Of a DNA stretch of 64,000 bases, positions 1 through 9,730 are shown piece by piece. The stretch comes from Steinernema hermaphroditum. Taxonomy: Eukaryota > Nematoda > Chromadorea > Rhabditida > Steinernematidae. The notes beneath the pieces are model-generated. The model had not been told where the DNA came from. It was given only the letters and a program-made list of their open reading frames with translations, and did no database searches. The translations under genes were made by a program, and so were the position numbers. Where the stretch lies: assembly GCA_030435675.1 (NCBI GenBank), contig CM059625.1:9796001-9860000 (forward strand), given 5' to 3'. The number at the start of each line of letters is the position of its first letter. Position 1 is the first letter of the stretch.

Positions 1-1280
1 TACCTCAACACCCTGGGTCACATCCAAGTTTTCCTCGAGAATGCTCGCATCATTCAGCTTCTCTGTCTCCGTTGCAAAAAGGCGTCTGTTGACATACTTT
101 GCTCTTCTTTTTATGCGTCTGCAGCACAACAAAAATGTTGTGATGACAGTTCTTGCCTTACCTTCGGAATCCGTCCCATAGTTGATGGAGACAATTGTAC
201 ATTGCTTTTCCTATGGCGTTAAGAGCGAATAGCATAAATGGGACACCGACCATCGCATACAAAATTGTAGCTATTCGGCCTTTAGTCGTTTTGCAATGGA
301 GGTTACCGTATCCTAGAATGAGTACTGTACTGACATGTGTCTCAAGCCACCTCACCGATTGTAGTAAAGATTGTACCCGCATAGAAAACCGCATTCCAGT
401 AGTCCCACTGCCATCCGTCTGGCTCGATAACATAGCCGGACTCTCTATCATATTCATTGAGCACATCCAAAATCGAAAGCGTGCAGTTATCGAGGTATCC
501 ATCAGCGAACAATTCAGAGTTTCGAAGGTTGGTGTTTTGGCAGTTTTCAGAACCTAAGACCTCTCGTAACTGCAGGGCAAAGTGTTTATGGCGGCGATCT
601 CTTCCCTAAATTAATCTTTACACAGAAAGGCTGGAAAATTCCGCACCTGTGTAACTAATGAAAGCTCTTCTTGTTCAGCATTCGCTTCGAGGTAGTAAAA
701 GAGAAGACCACCAGCCAACGCAAACAATGTCAGAAAAGTTATGAGCAAAACATTGTTGAGTTCTGTTCCATAGCGTTTCAGAATGTGCTTGCAGATTCGA
801 ACAGCGTAGCTGCGTTTCCTTTCGCCCTTTTGGCGTCTAAAAGTGCAACAGTAACGATAACGTGAGATTTTCTCAAGAACGTGGCGAGCAAAAACAATCA
901 AAGCGAACCGAAGCGGAAGAAGATGAAACGAACTTAACGTGCTCCTTTAAGGGAACGTCCAGGAATTCGGCATCAAATACGGACTGCGGTCGATGACTGG
1001 CAAGAGCCACTGAGCTGGCGAAGCCGGTGCTGAGGGCTGGCTGATGTACTGACAGACGGTCATAGCTGATGGCCTGTTGTGATGGAACGCTGAACGGCGT
1101 TGGACCAACTGTGGACTTCGTAGGACTTGCAGTCTCGATGACATCCAAATATTCACTGGAGAGACTCGCAACAGAAAAGCGGTATTTCTTCTCGACGAAT
1201 TTCTTGAGCACCTTGAGGCCCTCACGGGTTTGCGTTTCTCCCAGCGGCTTCTGTCGATTCAAATTCCCCTTTCGATTCAT
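1..1280 (-). CDS. Two-pore-domain K+ channel (TWK/K2P), 5' part, truncated by window edge
   Basis: This is a plasma-membrane background potassium channel subunit. Seen: it starts at ATG 1280 with a long cytoplasmic N-terminus of about 110 residues. A probable short intron follows near 940-880. The next exon is basic and ends in TM1 (LLITFLTLFALAGGLLFYYL). The extracellular cap exon (about 600-360) carries several cysteines and the pore helix ending FTTIG. After an intron of about 55 nt the frame resumes as YGNLHCKTTKGR, giving the selectivity filter TTIGYGN and then TM2 (ATILYAMVGVPFMLFALNAI). One further exon (basic, then acidic) reads to position 1. The second pore and TM3-4 must lie beyond the left edge. 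Known: nematodes have dozens of TWK channels, so the exact orthologue cannot be assigned. The family call is firm; the first intron is inferred from a frame change. Confidence 0.9.
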
Positions 1281-2221
1281 TTTGAAGATAGTTTACTTCA
1301 TCAGAGCACTAAAGACATGCGTTTAACGTGAATCTTAAAAATCAAAAACAAAATTCGAAACGCGCAAACAGTCGCTATTCGAAACTGCGTTTCGTCCAGC
1401 GCCTCGCTGCGACCGAAAATATCTCCGCGATAGCGACTTAGAATATGTTTGTTAAGAGCAAAACGAGCAAACAGTGTGTTCAACAGTAAATGAAGTAAGC
1501 GACTGGCACAGCAAAAATCCGTAAATACATTAAGTGATTGAGCAAAGATTTCAATATTTGGAGAGCGTTGACACTGCAGGGAGTATGATTCGTTTAATAC
1601 GTGGAGTTCCTGCAAACCGGTCTGTGTTCTTCCTACGAACAGTTTTTATGGTTATTCGCAACATTAGTCAGCAGCGTGGATCAACACTTTTCAGTAAATC
1701 ATTATTCTGTCAAAACTGTAAAAGCGGTGTTGAGTTTCAAAGGGGACCAGTTAGCGCGAGGTTGTAAAACGTCGCTCAACATGCCGAAATGTGGGCGAAT
1801 GGACACGAAACGATGAGCAAGTGGGAGAACGTCATCGGCGAGTTCGATGCCTTGGCACTGTTTGCGATCTTATACAATCCCTTGCGCTCTTTGCGCGGTT
1901 CTCCCCTTCAAGGCTTTGCTCTCGCTCGGTCTCGTCACATTTCCAGTTTGATGTTTCCATTGCGTTAAAAAGAGGACACAGTAATACTCTGAGAACTTCG
2001 TTCATGAATCATACTGTCATTGTTATAACCACCGATAGCGATGGAGTCTGTTTCAGTAAAGCTATGACTCTTTTTTAAAACGCTCGACTCTGTTGTATCG
2101 ATTGATCAAAAGAAAGATTCTTTTTCAGTTGTGTCTGTGGTATTTTGATTGCATCGCACTGGGTTAATTGACTCCAGTCCTTCACCGTTGAGTCAGTTTT
2201 ATTCAGTTCTTTCACAGACCT
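1281..2221. other. Intergenic: K2P 5' flank and stargazin 3' flank
   Basis: This stretch lies between two minus-strand genes. The reading frames in it (1301-2078) have no domain, no exon-like codon pattern and overlap on both strands. A TTTATT at about 2196 (AATAAA on the minus strand) lies just downstream of the stargazin-like stop and is its probable polyadenylation signal. Nothing else is supported. Confidence 0.5.
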
Positions 2222-3391
2222 TCACGCAAATATTACATGTGGTTTTATGAAAGACACTCTCGGTGGTGGAGGTGGCAGGTATCGTCTCGGGTCATCCATG
2301 AGGCCTCTAGGAGAGACCGGTTCCTGAATCGGAGGGTCGACAACGAGCAGTTTAGAGTACGGATTAATGGTATTGTTGGCCAATGATCCGCGCCGGTGTT
2401 GATCTCCATTTGGTACTGTATTGCTGCCTCTGAGTTGATCCATCCTCAACTTGTACACCTTCTCCTCTAGTCCTGGTATCACCTGTACTTTGTCGAAGGG
2501 CGTTGGGTATCGCCGGAAGTAGAGATAAGCGTTGAAGTATGCGCACAGTTGGACAGGTAGGAAGGAAAGAGCGGAGAGAAAAAATGATAAACCTGAGGAA
2601 AATGTATTTAGCGACTAGTTGTATTCTTACCGTATCGGAAGTTAAACTTGGACGGCTCCCCAGCGGCATTAGGTTTCATACGTGGCGAGAGTTCATCGTC
2701 AACAATGCAGACGAACTGAAGAACGGCGACCGCAACGGTGAGACCTATTGGTGAAAACGATGCCCTTTTTATTGACTTCGTGTCTTAACCAACCGCCGCA
2801 TATGTAGAGGATCGCAGCTTGAAGAGTCCGAGCGTTGCGAGAAAAATGTCCAGCAATAGAAAGCGCATACGCCAGATAGCATACCAGGCAACCAGCCACA
2901 TGCATCAGCGAAGGGTAGCCTATTCTCTCTGAAAAGCGGTTCTTGTATGTAACTCTTCTGTGACTTACGCAGTATTGCTAGAGTGGCTACACTGATGTCA
3001 CTCAGGTCGTCACCGGTAAGAAAAGGGTTCCAGTAGCAGTTATACTCAAAGGATTCTGCTGAAATTCGGAATTTTACCGAGGGAGAACCTCTACAAACAT
3101 GATGCATCCACTGCGGGTGACGTCTCGTTTGAACGAAATTCGCGGCACATTTGGAAGTAACCGGCATCATAAAAGAAGATAACATCCTGAAACATGTTCT
3201 GTATATCATCAGGTGCGTACCCTTACCAACTGCTCTCCATTTTCGTCGACCTGGTTAATGAGCCTAGGCTCAGTTAAATATACCCAATTGTGCATAAATA
3301 TGGGAACTGTGTGCATTATTATCACAAAAGCGCCAACTATCGTAGTGAATTTCCACAGAACGGAATCTGTGCATTTAGCTCGGATTATGGA
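2222..3391 (-). CDS. Stargazin/claudin-like four-TM protein (TARP/Ca-channel gamma-like), first coding exon not located
   Basis: Probable auxiliary subunit of neuronal receptors or channels, of the PMP22/claudin/stargazin superfamily. Seen: an exon begins after TTTGCAG at 3391 and carries TM1 (TTIVGAFVIIMHTVPIFM) and an extracellular stretch. The next exon (from about 3188) gives DVIFFYDAGYFQMCREF. A 40-nt intron follows, then EYNCYWNPFLTGDDLSD. TM2 and TM3 are encoded in the exons at about 2950-2800 and 2745-2640 (CLVCYLAYALSIAGHF, LTVAVAVLQFVCIV), and TM4 in RYGLSFFLSALSFLPVQLC. The cytoplasmic tail is proline-rich and ends at 2222. The RYG-SFF-SALSF segment resembles the conserved YGWSF-ALSF of vertebrate stargazin. 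Odd: no ATG lies in frame in the first visible exon, where a TTG precedes the acceptor, so a short upstream start exon is missing. It is most like C. elegans stg-1/stg-2; a claudin-like protein is the alternative. Confidence 0.72.
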
Positions 3392-4015
3392 CTGCAAAGG
3401 TAGATTTTTGGGTTCGCTCTTCTTATAATTGTTGACCTACCCTTGTAAATAGAAACAGACATGGTCCAAACGTTGTTTTGCAGCAACTGAGTGGTTGATC
3501 ATGCTCAAAAGAGCTATTCATTGGCTGCTTAAACATAGTCGTATTCACTGGGAAAATGAGTGGCGAGGTAAAACACGACATGAGATAAAGACGAGTTTGG
3601 GAGGAAGCAATCAATTTGGCATATAGTTTTGGGGCGCGCAACAAGCTGGCTGCTCTGTGTATGTGTCAGAAGCAATTTCGGCGCGATCAACTTCATTTCG
3701 ACGTCGTCCCCAGGAAAATAAAACCGAAATATAATTAAAGTTCTCAAGTCATAGGCCCGTGACGCGTTTGGCAAGCACTTCCCCCATTATTACGCTCCCG
3801 CGGGTGATGTCCATAGCGCTCTACGCGTTCTGAATGGAGTTTTCAAGAAGTCCGGAATTTCGCCAGCTTGGCATATAAAACACACGTTTATTGAACTTCA
3901 CAAACAATACTCGTATTGATGATCAAGCAGAAAATCGCTTATACAACTGACTCGTTACATCCAAGCTTAAAAAAGAAGGTAAAGCTGTTGAACCAACGAT
4001 GCAAGCGTCTCTGAG

Positions 4016-5875
4016 TTACTGGACTGGTTGCTTTGTCGAGTGGAAGTAATTACAATCCGCAGAAGCTAAATGGAGCAGGCCTGGGGCCAGCCGGCTGTTT
4101 TTTTGTTCTGTCTCAATGCTGCAACGCACAGATCATAAGTTGCTGGAAGGGCTCTAAAATCTTACGTATCCTTGTCTTGGTCAATGTTCTTCTGCATCAC
4201 CAGACGCGACTTGCTCGCTTTTTTCACATTCGGTACTTCTCCCTTGCTTCAAAATATGTCGTTAGATTACAGTATGAATTTCGTATGCTTACTTATTGTT
4301 TAGTCCCTCTTCCTTGCAGCTGACCTTATCGGCACAAGTATCATAGGCAGCGCTAAAACGCGGTAATATTGTTTTGAGCCAGGAAAGACCAAAAATTAAT
4401 TACAGTTTGTAGCCTAATTGGCTTTTTTGAACGAACCATTTGAGAGAGAAGTATTTCCTGGAAATTTGTTAGCGCTCTTGGCGTGGTTATTTAAATTTAT
4501 TAGGAAGACTAAATTGAAGTTGTGTTCTGTTCGTTTGCAGATCGTCCAATTTTTTGTGAATTCGAGATGTCTTGAGAAAGATCTGATACACTGGAACTCA
4601 CCACGAACTTCTCTTGACGTAGCTATGATTATGTTGGCTTTCAGGGTCCCCTTCATCGCCACTTTCTATTGGTATACATGCGTACGTTCGCTTTAGATTT
4701 GAGGTTGCCGGCGTCGAACTTTCACGTTTTACGCATGGCGTATGGTACTCAGTGGATTCTTGAACGCATGATCTTAATTTCGATGTTTGGCAGAATAAGG
4801 GAAAACTGCTTACCTAGAAACGTTTTCTGTGTAACTTGCACACGAACAGTAGTGATGAGGAGAATGCGGAGGTATCATCCATGAATATCTGTAGTACGCA
4901 TGTCTTGTGATAGGTATAATCTCTTAAGTAATTGCTGCACTCACTTGAAGAATAAAGGAACGAAAGCAACTATGAAGCAGATGATCAAGCAGAAGATAAT
5001 TAGTATAAGCACAAATATAAGCAGATCACGCCAACCAAGAACTACTTCCGATTTCGGTTCTAAATTTATTAGTTACCCATGAAATCTGAAAAGTCAACAA
5101 AAACAGACCTTCCTGTCGAGTGGCGTCGTTAAACCCTTCGATTCGCGATAAAGGCGGCACCTGACATCGTTCCCCGCGGTATTGCGTTGAGCACCTCAAA
5201 ACGACAGTACATCACATGCTCTCATCTGAGATCTTACAGGCAAAATTCTTGACCCAACGAATCTTCCAGACATATTCCGCCGTTGAGACAATAGCCCTGC
5301 TTGCGGCAGAACTGCACGTGGGGTGGAAGTTTGACGTCAGATGAAATGTTCTTTCGGATGACAATTCGCTGTGCGGAGCGCTAAAACGTTCTTCATTCTG
5401 GTGGACACGTTCATTGACTCACTACATCCTTCGACTGCGCCAAACATTCGTAAATGCCTCCGTGTTTGTCTTCATCGAATTTATCGAAGCCGAGTCTGAA
5501 AGTAAAGGTCGCTGTTTTGTATTTACGAACCGAATTGGTAAAGACACCAAGCAAGGAATTTCAATGAGGCTTACGATTGGTGTGAAATCATCGTCATGCT
5601 GGACACTGGCTTCAGGGTATTCCCATCCTTTTCCCACACCACTTTAGTTCCTTTAGGCCACTTTCCTTCTAATTGACAATTAATTTGGAAGCTGTCTCCT
5701 TGCCTTGCTGCGACAGTATGCACCTTTCTGGACTCATGTTTCCCTTAGAACATTTCAGCGCTATGAAATATGTTCAATGTGGCTTACCGTATGACAGAGG
5801 CACGACAAATTGAGGACTTAGTGCATCTCCAAGACACAAACTAAGGAGAACTGAGATAAGGAAAAACCGCAGCAT
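4016..5875 (-). CDS. Neuregulin-like signal peptide-Ig-EGF-TM protein (IGEG type)
   Basis: Likely a membrane-anchored EGF-family or adhesion molecule. Seen, with phase-consistent joins: ATG at 5875 and signal peptide MLRFFLISVLLSLCLG. An Ig domain is split by one intron: FQINC...VVWEKDG in the exon from 5743, then LGFDKFDEDKHGGIYECLAQS at about 5500-5420, giving the C...W...D-G-Y-C pattern. An EGF domain follows, also split by an intron: CRKQGYCLNGGICLEDS...C, then RCSTQYRGERC (about 5330-5120), with six cysteines in correct order. One TM segment (LLIFVLILIIFCLIICFIVAF, about 5045-4980) precedes a Ser/Thr-rich cytoplasmic tail from three or four small exons (about 4890-4830, 4765-4590, 4260-4170, 4110-4016). 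Known: Ig+EGF+TM is the neuregulin layout, and C. elegans igeg genes share Ig+EGF. Whether it binds an ErbB-like receptor is inference. A TTTATT near 3886 is the likely polyA signal. Confidence 0.8.
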
Positions 5876-5989
5876 TGAGACTTTTCCTGAAATGCTTCTC
5901 GATGAAAAGATCAAGTCGTGAACGTGTATGTAGGACAAAATAAAATTATCACGGGTTCTATATAAAATCGGCAAAGACCTGCACAATCT

Positions 5990-6683
5990 TAGATGTTATA
6001 CTAAAGAGTGGCACGATCCTCCAGGCCGCGGAAATATGGCGTTATTTGAACACTGCGTGTTCATCCCTGAAACCGTTCACACCTTTAGCTAACCATCGGT
6101 GATGTCATCAATTGTTTGATAAAGGCCAATCCCACCCACTTTAACCTGTAAACTTTCCGTTTTCGCCGTGTGGGTCGGCCATATGAATATGTTTGTGATA
6201 TGAGCAATACGTCTACAAGCATGTCTCGCACACATGAAAAGGATGACCTTTCCCTTGCAATCGGCAAACCTATTATTTGATAGGCATCTAAGTACATTTA
6301 GACGTTATCACCCGAAACAACTGATTCACGTAAAGGTGCTAAAAACAATTAGAATCATATAATGATGGCCTCGATGGCAGCGGGTAAAGTCCTAAACGAA
6401 AACTGATAACATTCGAGGGGGTTTCACGGCGGAATGAAGAGTAGCACGTAAACTCTCGCTGTCCTCTTCTGTGTCGCTACTATGGTCCTATCAGACGGAA
6501 TTTCACAGATCAGCTAATTTCAAGAAAACAAATGTGAATGTTTCGCTATCGTGCAGCTATTTTGACGCCAATTGCTTCAAGAAATGCTGTGCATGTTGGG
6601 CATATAAAATTTATTATCTAAATTATTACCAGCACATTTTACGTCCATTTCCCTGCCAATGCTAAAAGAGACTCAACAAGAGG
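5990..6683. other. Intergenic
   Basis: This is AT-rich sequence between the Ig-EGF gene start and the 3' end of the PAN gene. TTTATT at about 6611 (minus-strand AATAAA) fits polyadenylation of the PAN gene. No exon-like frame is seen. Confidence 0.5.
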
Positions 6684-8877
6684 TCAACATTTGAGCGTAC
6701 AGTATCGGAAAAACGGTTCTTTGCATAGAGACGGATCTTTCGCGATACACTCGCGTGATTCGAACCCAATAATTTCGTGGTTCTTGCACGGCTGGCTGCT
6801 GGCGAAATGTTGGCACACTCCCAGCCAAGGAGACCAGATATCGTTTGGAGATCCAGGAGCGCCGCTTGGCAAGGGCTTCAGTTCCCTTTTGGGCATTTGG
6901 GGTGGCAGAATGCTAGGGGGAGATCCGGCCTCTTGAGGACCCTTAGAGGCGGCCACAGGAAGAGGATTACGCACAGGACCGACAGGACCATCGGCGGTGT
7001 TCTCTGAAATGGACCTGTTCCACAAGTGCTAGTGAATCTCTGGCTCACCTTCTTCGTGGCTCTGGCTTGCATCGACCTGCGTGGGTACGTCGTCGGGGCA
7101 CCAGCTGATCTCCATAAGCGATCCAACGCACTTCTTCATGTTGAGACACATGCGTCGTCTGATTTTTCGCTCACCAGGGGTAGTGCAGGTGGTCCATTCG
7201 CTCCAGTCGCTGAAGTAGTTCTCCACCTGAACATAAAAGATACGTTTCTTCTCTTATTCGAACGACTCGTTACTTCAATGGGGGCTTTGGGTTCCTCCTT
7301 TTCCGGTAGTTCTCCAGATACAGTAGTGCTGTTGGATACGGTGTCATCCGGTTTAATGGGCTCACTGGGGAGTTCCTTTTCTTCAGTGCTAGGAGTAGAA
7401 CTCTCTGTCGGCTCCTCTTCTTTTTCTTCCACTTTTTTGGGCTCAGTTGGTTCTTCCTTAGTCTAGACACTCGCGGTAGGTGCCAGGGGCCTTAATCTAG
7501 TCATACCTCCGTTTCTTCAGGAAGGGCAGTTGTAGGAGGCGAGGTGGTTGTAGGCGAATGGACCTTCTTCTTCGATGGACGCTTCTTGTGCTTACGAACT
7601 TTCTTTGCTGTAGTGGGAGCCTCTGTGGTCGTTGTTGTCGTTGTCGTGCTAGTCGTTGTTGTTGTGCTCGTTTCGGTGACGGCCTCCTCTTCCACTTCTG
7701 GAAGAGTGTTATACTTATCACGAGCTTCTCTTTACTTACCTTCGCTAGAAACCTCTTGTTCCTGGGAATGCTCACTGCTGGCTTCCTCGTCCTCGTTCTC
7801 TTTCGCAGAAACGGTCTCTTCAATCTCAGTTTCTGTGGTTACGGCCGTGGTCTCTTCCGGTACATTTGTCGTCTCTAAAATGAATTCACAGAGCTGAAAC
7901 AACGAGAACTGTTACCTTCAACGGGAGCTTCTGTTGTGGTGGTCTTTAAAATGGGCTTTTTGGACAGCACCTTCTTGTGGAAAGGTTTCTTGGCTTTCAC
8001 CTTTCCATGCTCCTCAGCTAAAAATTCCTTTTCCTACAGTTTTCACAACCCTCAGATTTCCTTACCGCTTTCGGCAATCTTCGTTTGCTTTTCCTGCACG
8101 GCAATCGCATGGGCACAGCCGTTCTGAATGTAGATCACTTCGTCGTTCTCCTCACGTCCGAAGTGGTCTGGCTTCGTGATGGCTGACTCGGTATTGGTAA
8201 TGCATTCGCCTTCTTCAGGGAAGTACATCGCTGACTGCACTCAAAGGTTAAAACATTTATAACAGACGAACTCACTTTGCACACGAACTGTTCCCTAAGG
8301 CATTGGCTTACACACTCTTCAAGTGACTTTACCACAGAGACGTTAGTGGCGAATCCGTCAACAATGTAGCCGTCAACGCGCACAAACTCGGAGTCGCCAC
8401 ACTCAGTTGGAAGATCTTCTCCAAGGCAAATCTTCTCGAAGAAGCGCTTTGCCTCGCTGCTGATCCTTTTGAATTCGCCATCAGGGTAACTGCGTTGGCG
8501 AAATATGGTACATTTGAATGTTAGGTGATCGTAGATGAACGAAGCACAAAGTGTAGAGCGACCGTTCAAATCCTGAGATCCTTTTCGTAGTATACAGTGT
8601 AAAAAAGAGCAAAGGTACCTTGTTATTGGAGCAGATGTTGCGACAAACTTCTTCGGTCACATTTTCAAAAACTCGAGCAGTCTCGGTGTCCACAGCCGTG
8701 TTGTCAGAAACAAGGAACGCACTAACCGTATTCTCACAAAGAGCTAAACGAACAGGTAATGTCTAAAGGTCTAAGCATACCAAAGTTACCAGGGGAGGAC
8801 ACAAGCCTTTCGTTACTTGGAGCCGCAAGTGCAGCTGAGGAAAGCGCGCACCAAAGGAGCGCTTGAAGGATCACCAT
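6684..8877 (-). CDS. Secreted PAN-domain, mucin-like and thrombospondin-like matrix protein
   Basis: Probable apical or cuticular extracellular-matrix protein. Seen: ATG at 8877 with signal peptide MVILQALLWCALSSAALA. Two cysteine-rich PAN/Apple-like modules follow. The first runs over about 8750-8410 (CENTVSAF...CRNICSNN...CASFIYDHLTFKC...CLGEDLP). The second runs over about 8400-8060 (ECGDSEFVRVDGY...CVSQCLREQFVC...ECITNTESA). Several short exons encode a low-complexity stalk rich in Glu, Lys and Thr, including a long poly-Thr run near 7620-7690. Two tryptophan/cysteine modules of thrombospondin-1 type then appear: FSDWSEWTTCTTPGERK (about 7215) and DIWSPWLGVCQHF (about 6850). It ends in CTLKC at 6684. 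No ZP domain, TM segment or GPI signal is visible, so it should be secreted. Known: PAN proteins are common in nematode pre-cuticle. I do not recognise a specific orthologue. Individual stalk exon borders are approximate. Confidence 0.75.
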
Positions 8878-9730
8878 GTCGCGCATCAAACAAATGCGCC
8901 GCAGTTTACGCGCTGTTCACGTAGACGCCTTCTGGGTCATCACCTACTTTCCCCCACTCATGCACTCTTTATTTAATTAATCAGGACAAGGAAAACAGCG
9001 CGCGCAGGATGAAAGATACCTTCGCTGATCGATGTCTCAACCCCTGAAAAGAAAACTTTCGGAAGCTGGGTGGACGGAAGCGGCCGCGGTCAGCGTAGGC
9101 TGCAAGTCTTGTGCCGTTGACACAGATCACGGTTCGGCGTATCATTTGGTACGGTCAACAATACGGGGGTTCCGTTCTCGCGCTTCGCCGTTGATGTCCT
9201 TGGATTTTAAAGAGTGGCCGAAGAAACTGCTGACCTCATATGCAATATCGGACACTAAAGGGCGAAAAACGTGGTAGCCGCCCGATGGCCGATATGCAAG
9301 GACGAGGTCGAAAAAGTGGAATTCCTTCACGCATTTCGCTTCCGATGACACGTTTTTCACAAACAGGGGCTATGGTTTTTCTGGATTTTATAGTCCGTAG
9401 AAATTTAACCACTACTTAGCGACATGGAAAGTTCAGTTCAAAGACGCATGTCATGTGTTACCTAGCTTATCTGCGATCAAGTGTTCCTCTCTTACATGTT
9501 CGTTGACTGATCGAGACTAAGAGTACTAATGGGGTAAAAGTCCGAAATTATCGTCTGAATGAACAATGTAAAGAATGTTTAGCGAATAAATACTTTATTT
9601 CCAATTTCAGAAAATTCACCAGATATAAATTAAAAAATCCGTACCACATATACACAAAAGCTCTTTTTAAATGAAACGTATTTGTGAGATCGCAATAGTG
9701 TATATGCATTAATCTCTTGTCGCTGTTGCT
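8878..9730. other. Intergenic: PAN-gene promoter and mtm-9 3' end
   Basis: TTTATT at about 9593 (AATAAA on the minus strand) lies about 135 nt past the mtm-9 stop and is its likely polyA signal. The rest is probably the promoter of the PAN gene. The frames at 9032-9360 overlap on both strands and show no domain. Confidence 0.5.

Noticed and set aside
3020..3110. In-frame reading across the 40-nt stargazin intron
   Set aside because: The frame is open, but a GTTTGT donor and TTTCAG acceptor flank it. The other exon frame (DVIFFYDAGYFQMCREF) only works if it is spliced.
3209..3397. Start codon at 3397 for the stargazin-like gene
   Set aside because: The codon there is TTG, not ATG, and it overlaps a TTTGCAG acceptor. 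The exon more likely begins at 3391 and the true first exon lies upstream.
6740..6775. tRNA-like GATTCGAACCC motif
   Set aside because: It lies inside the last exon of the PAN gene and encodes part of its thrombospondin-like module. No tRNA structure surrounds it.
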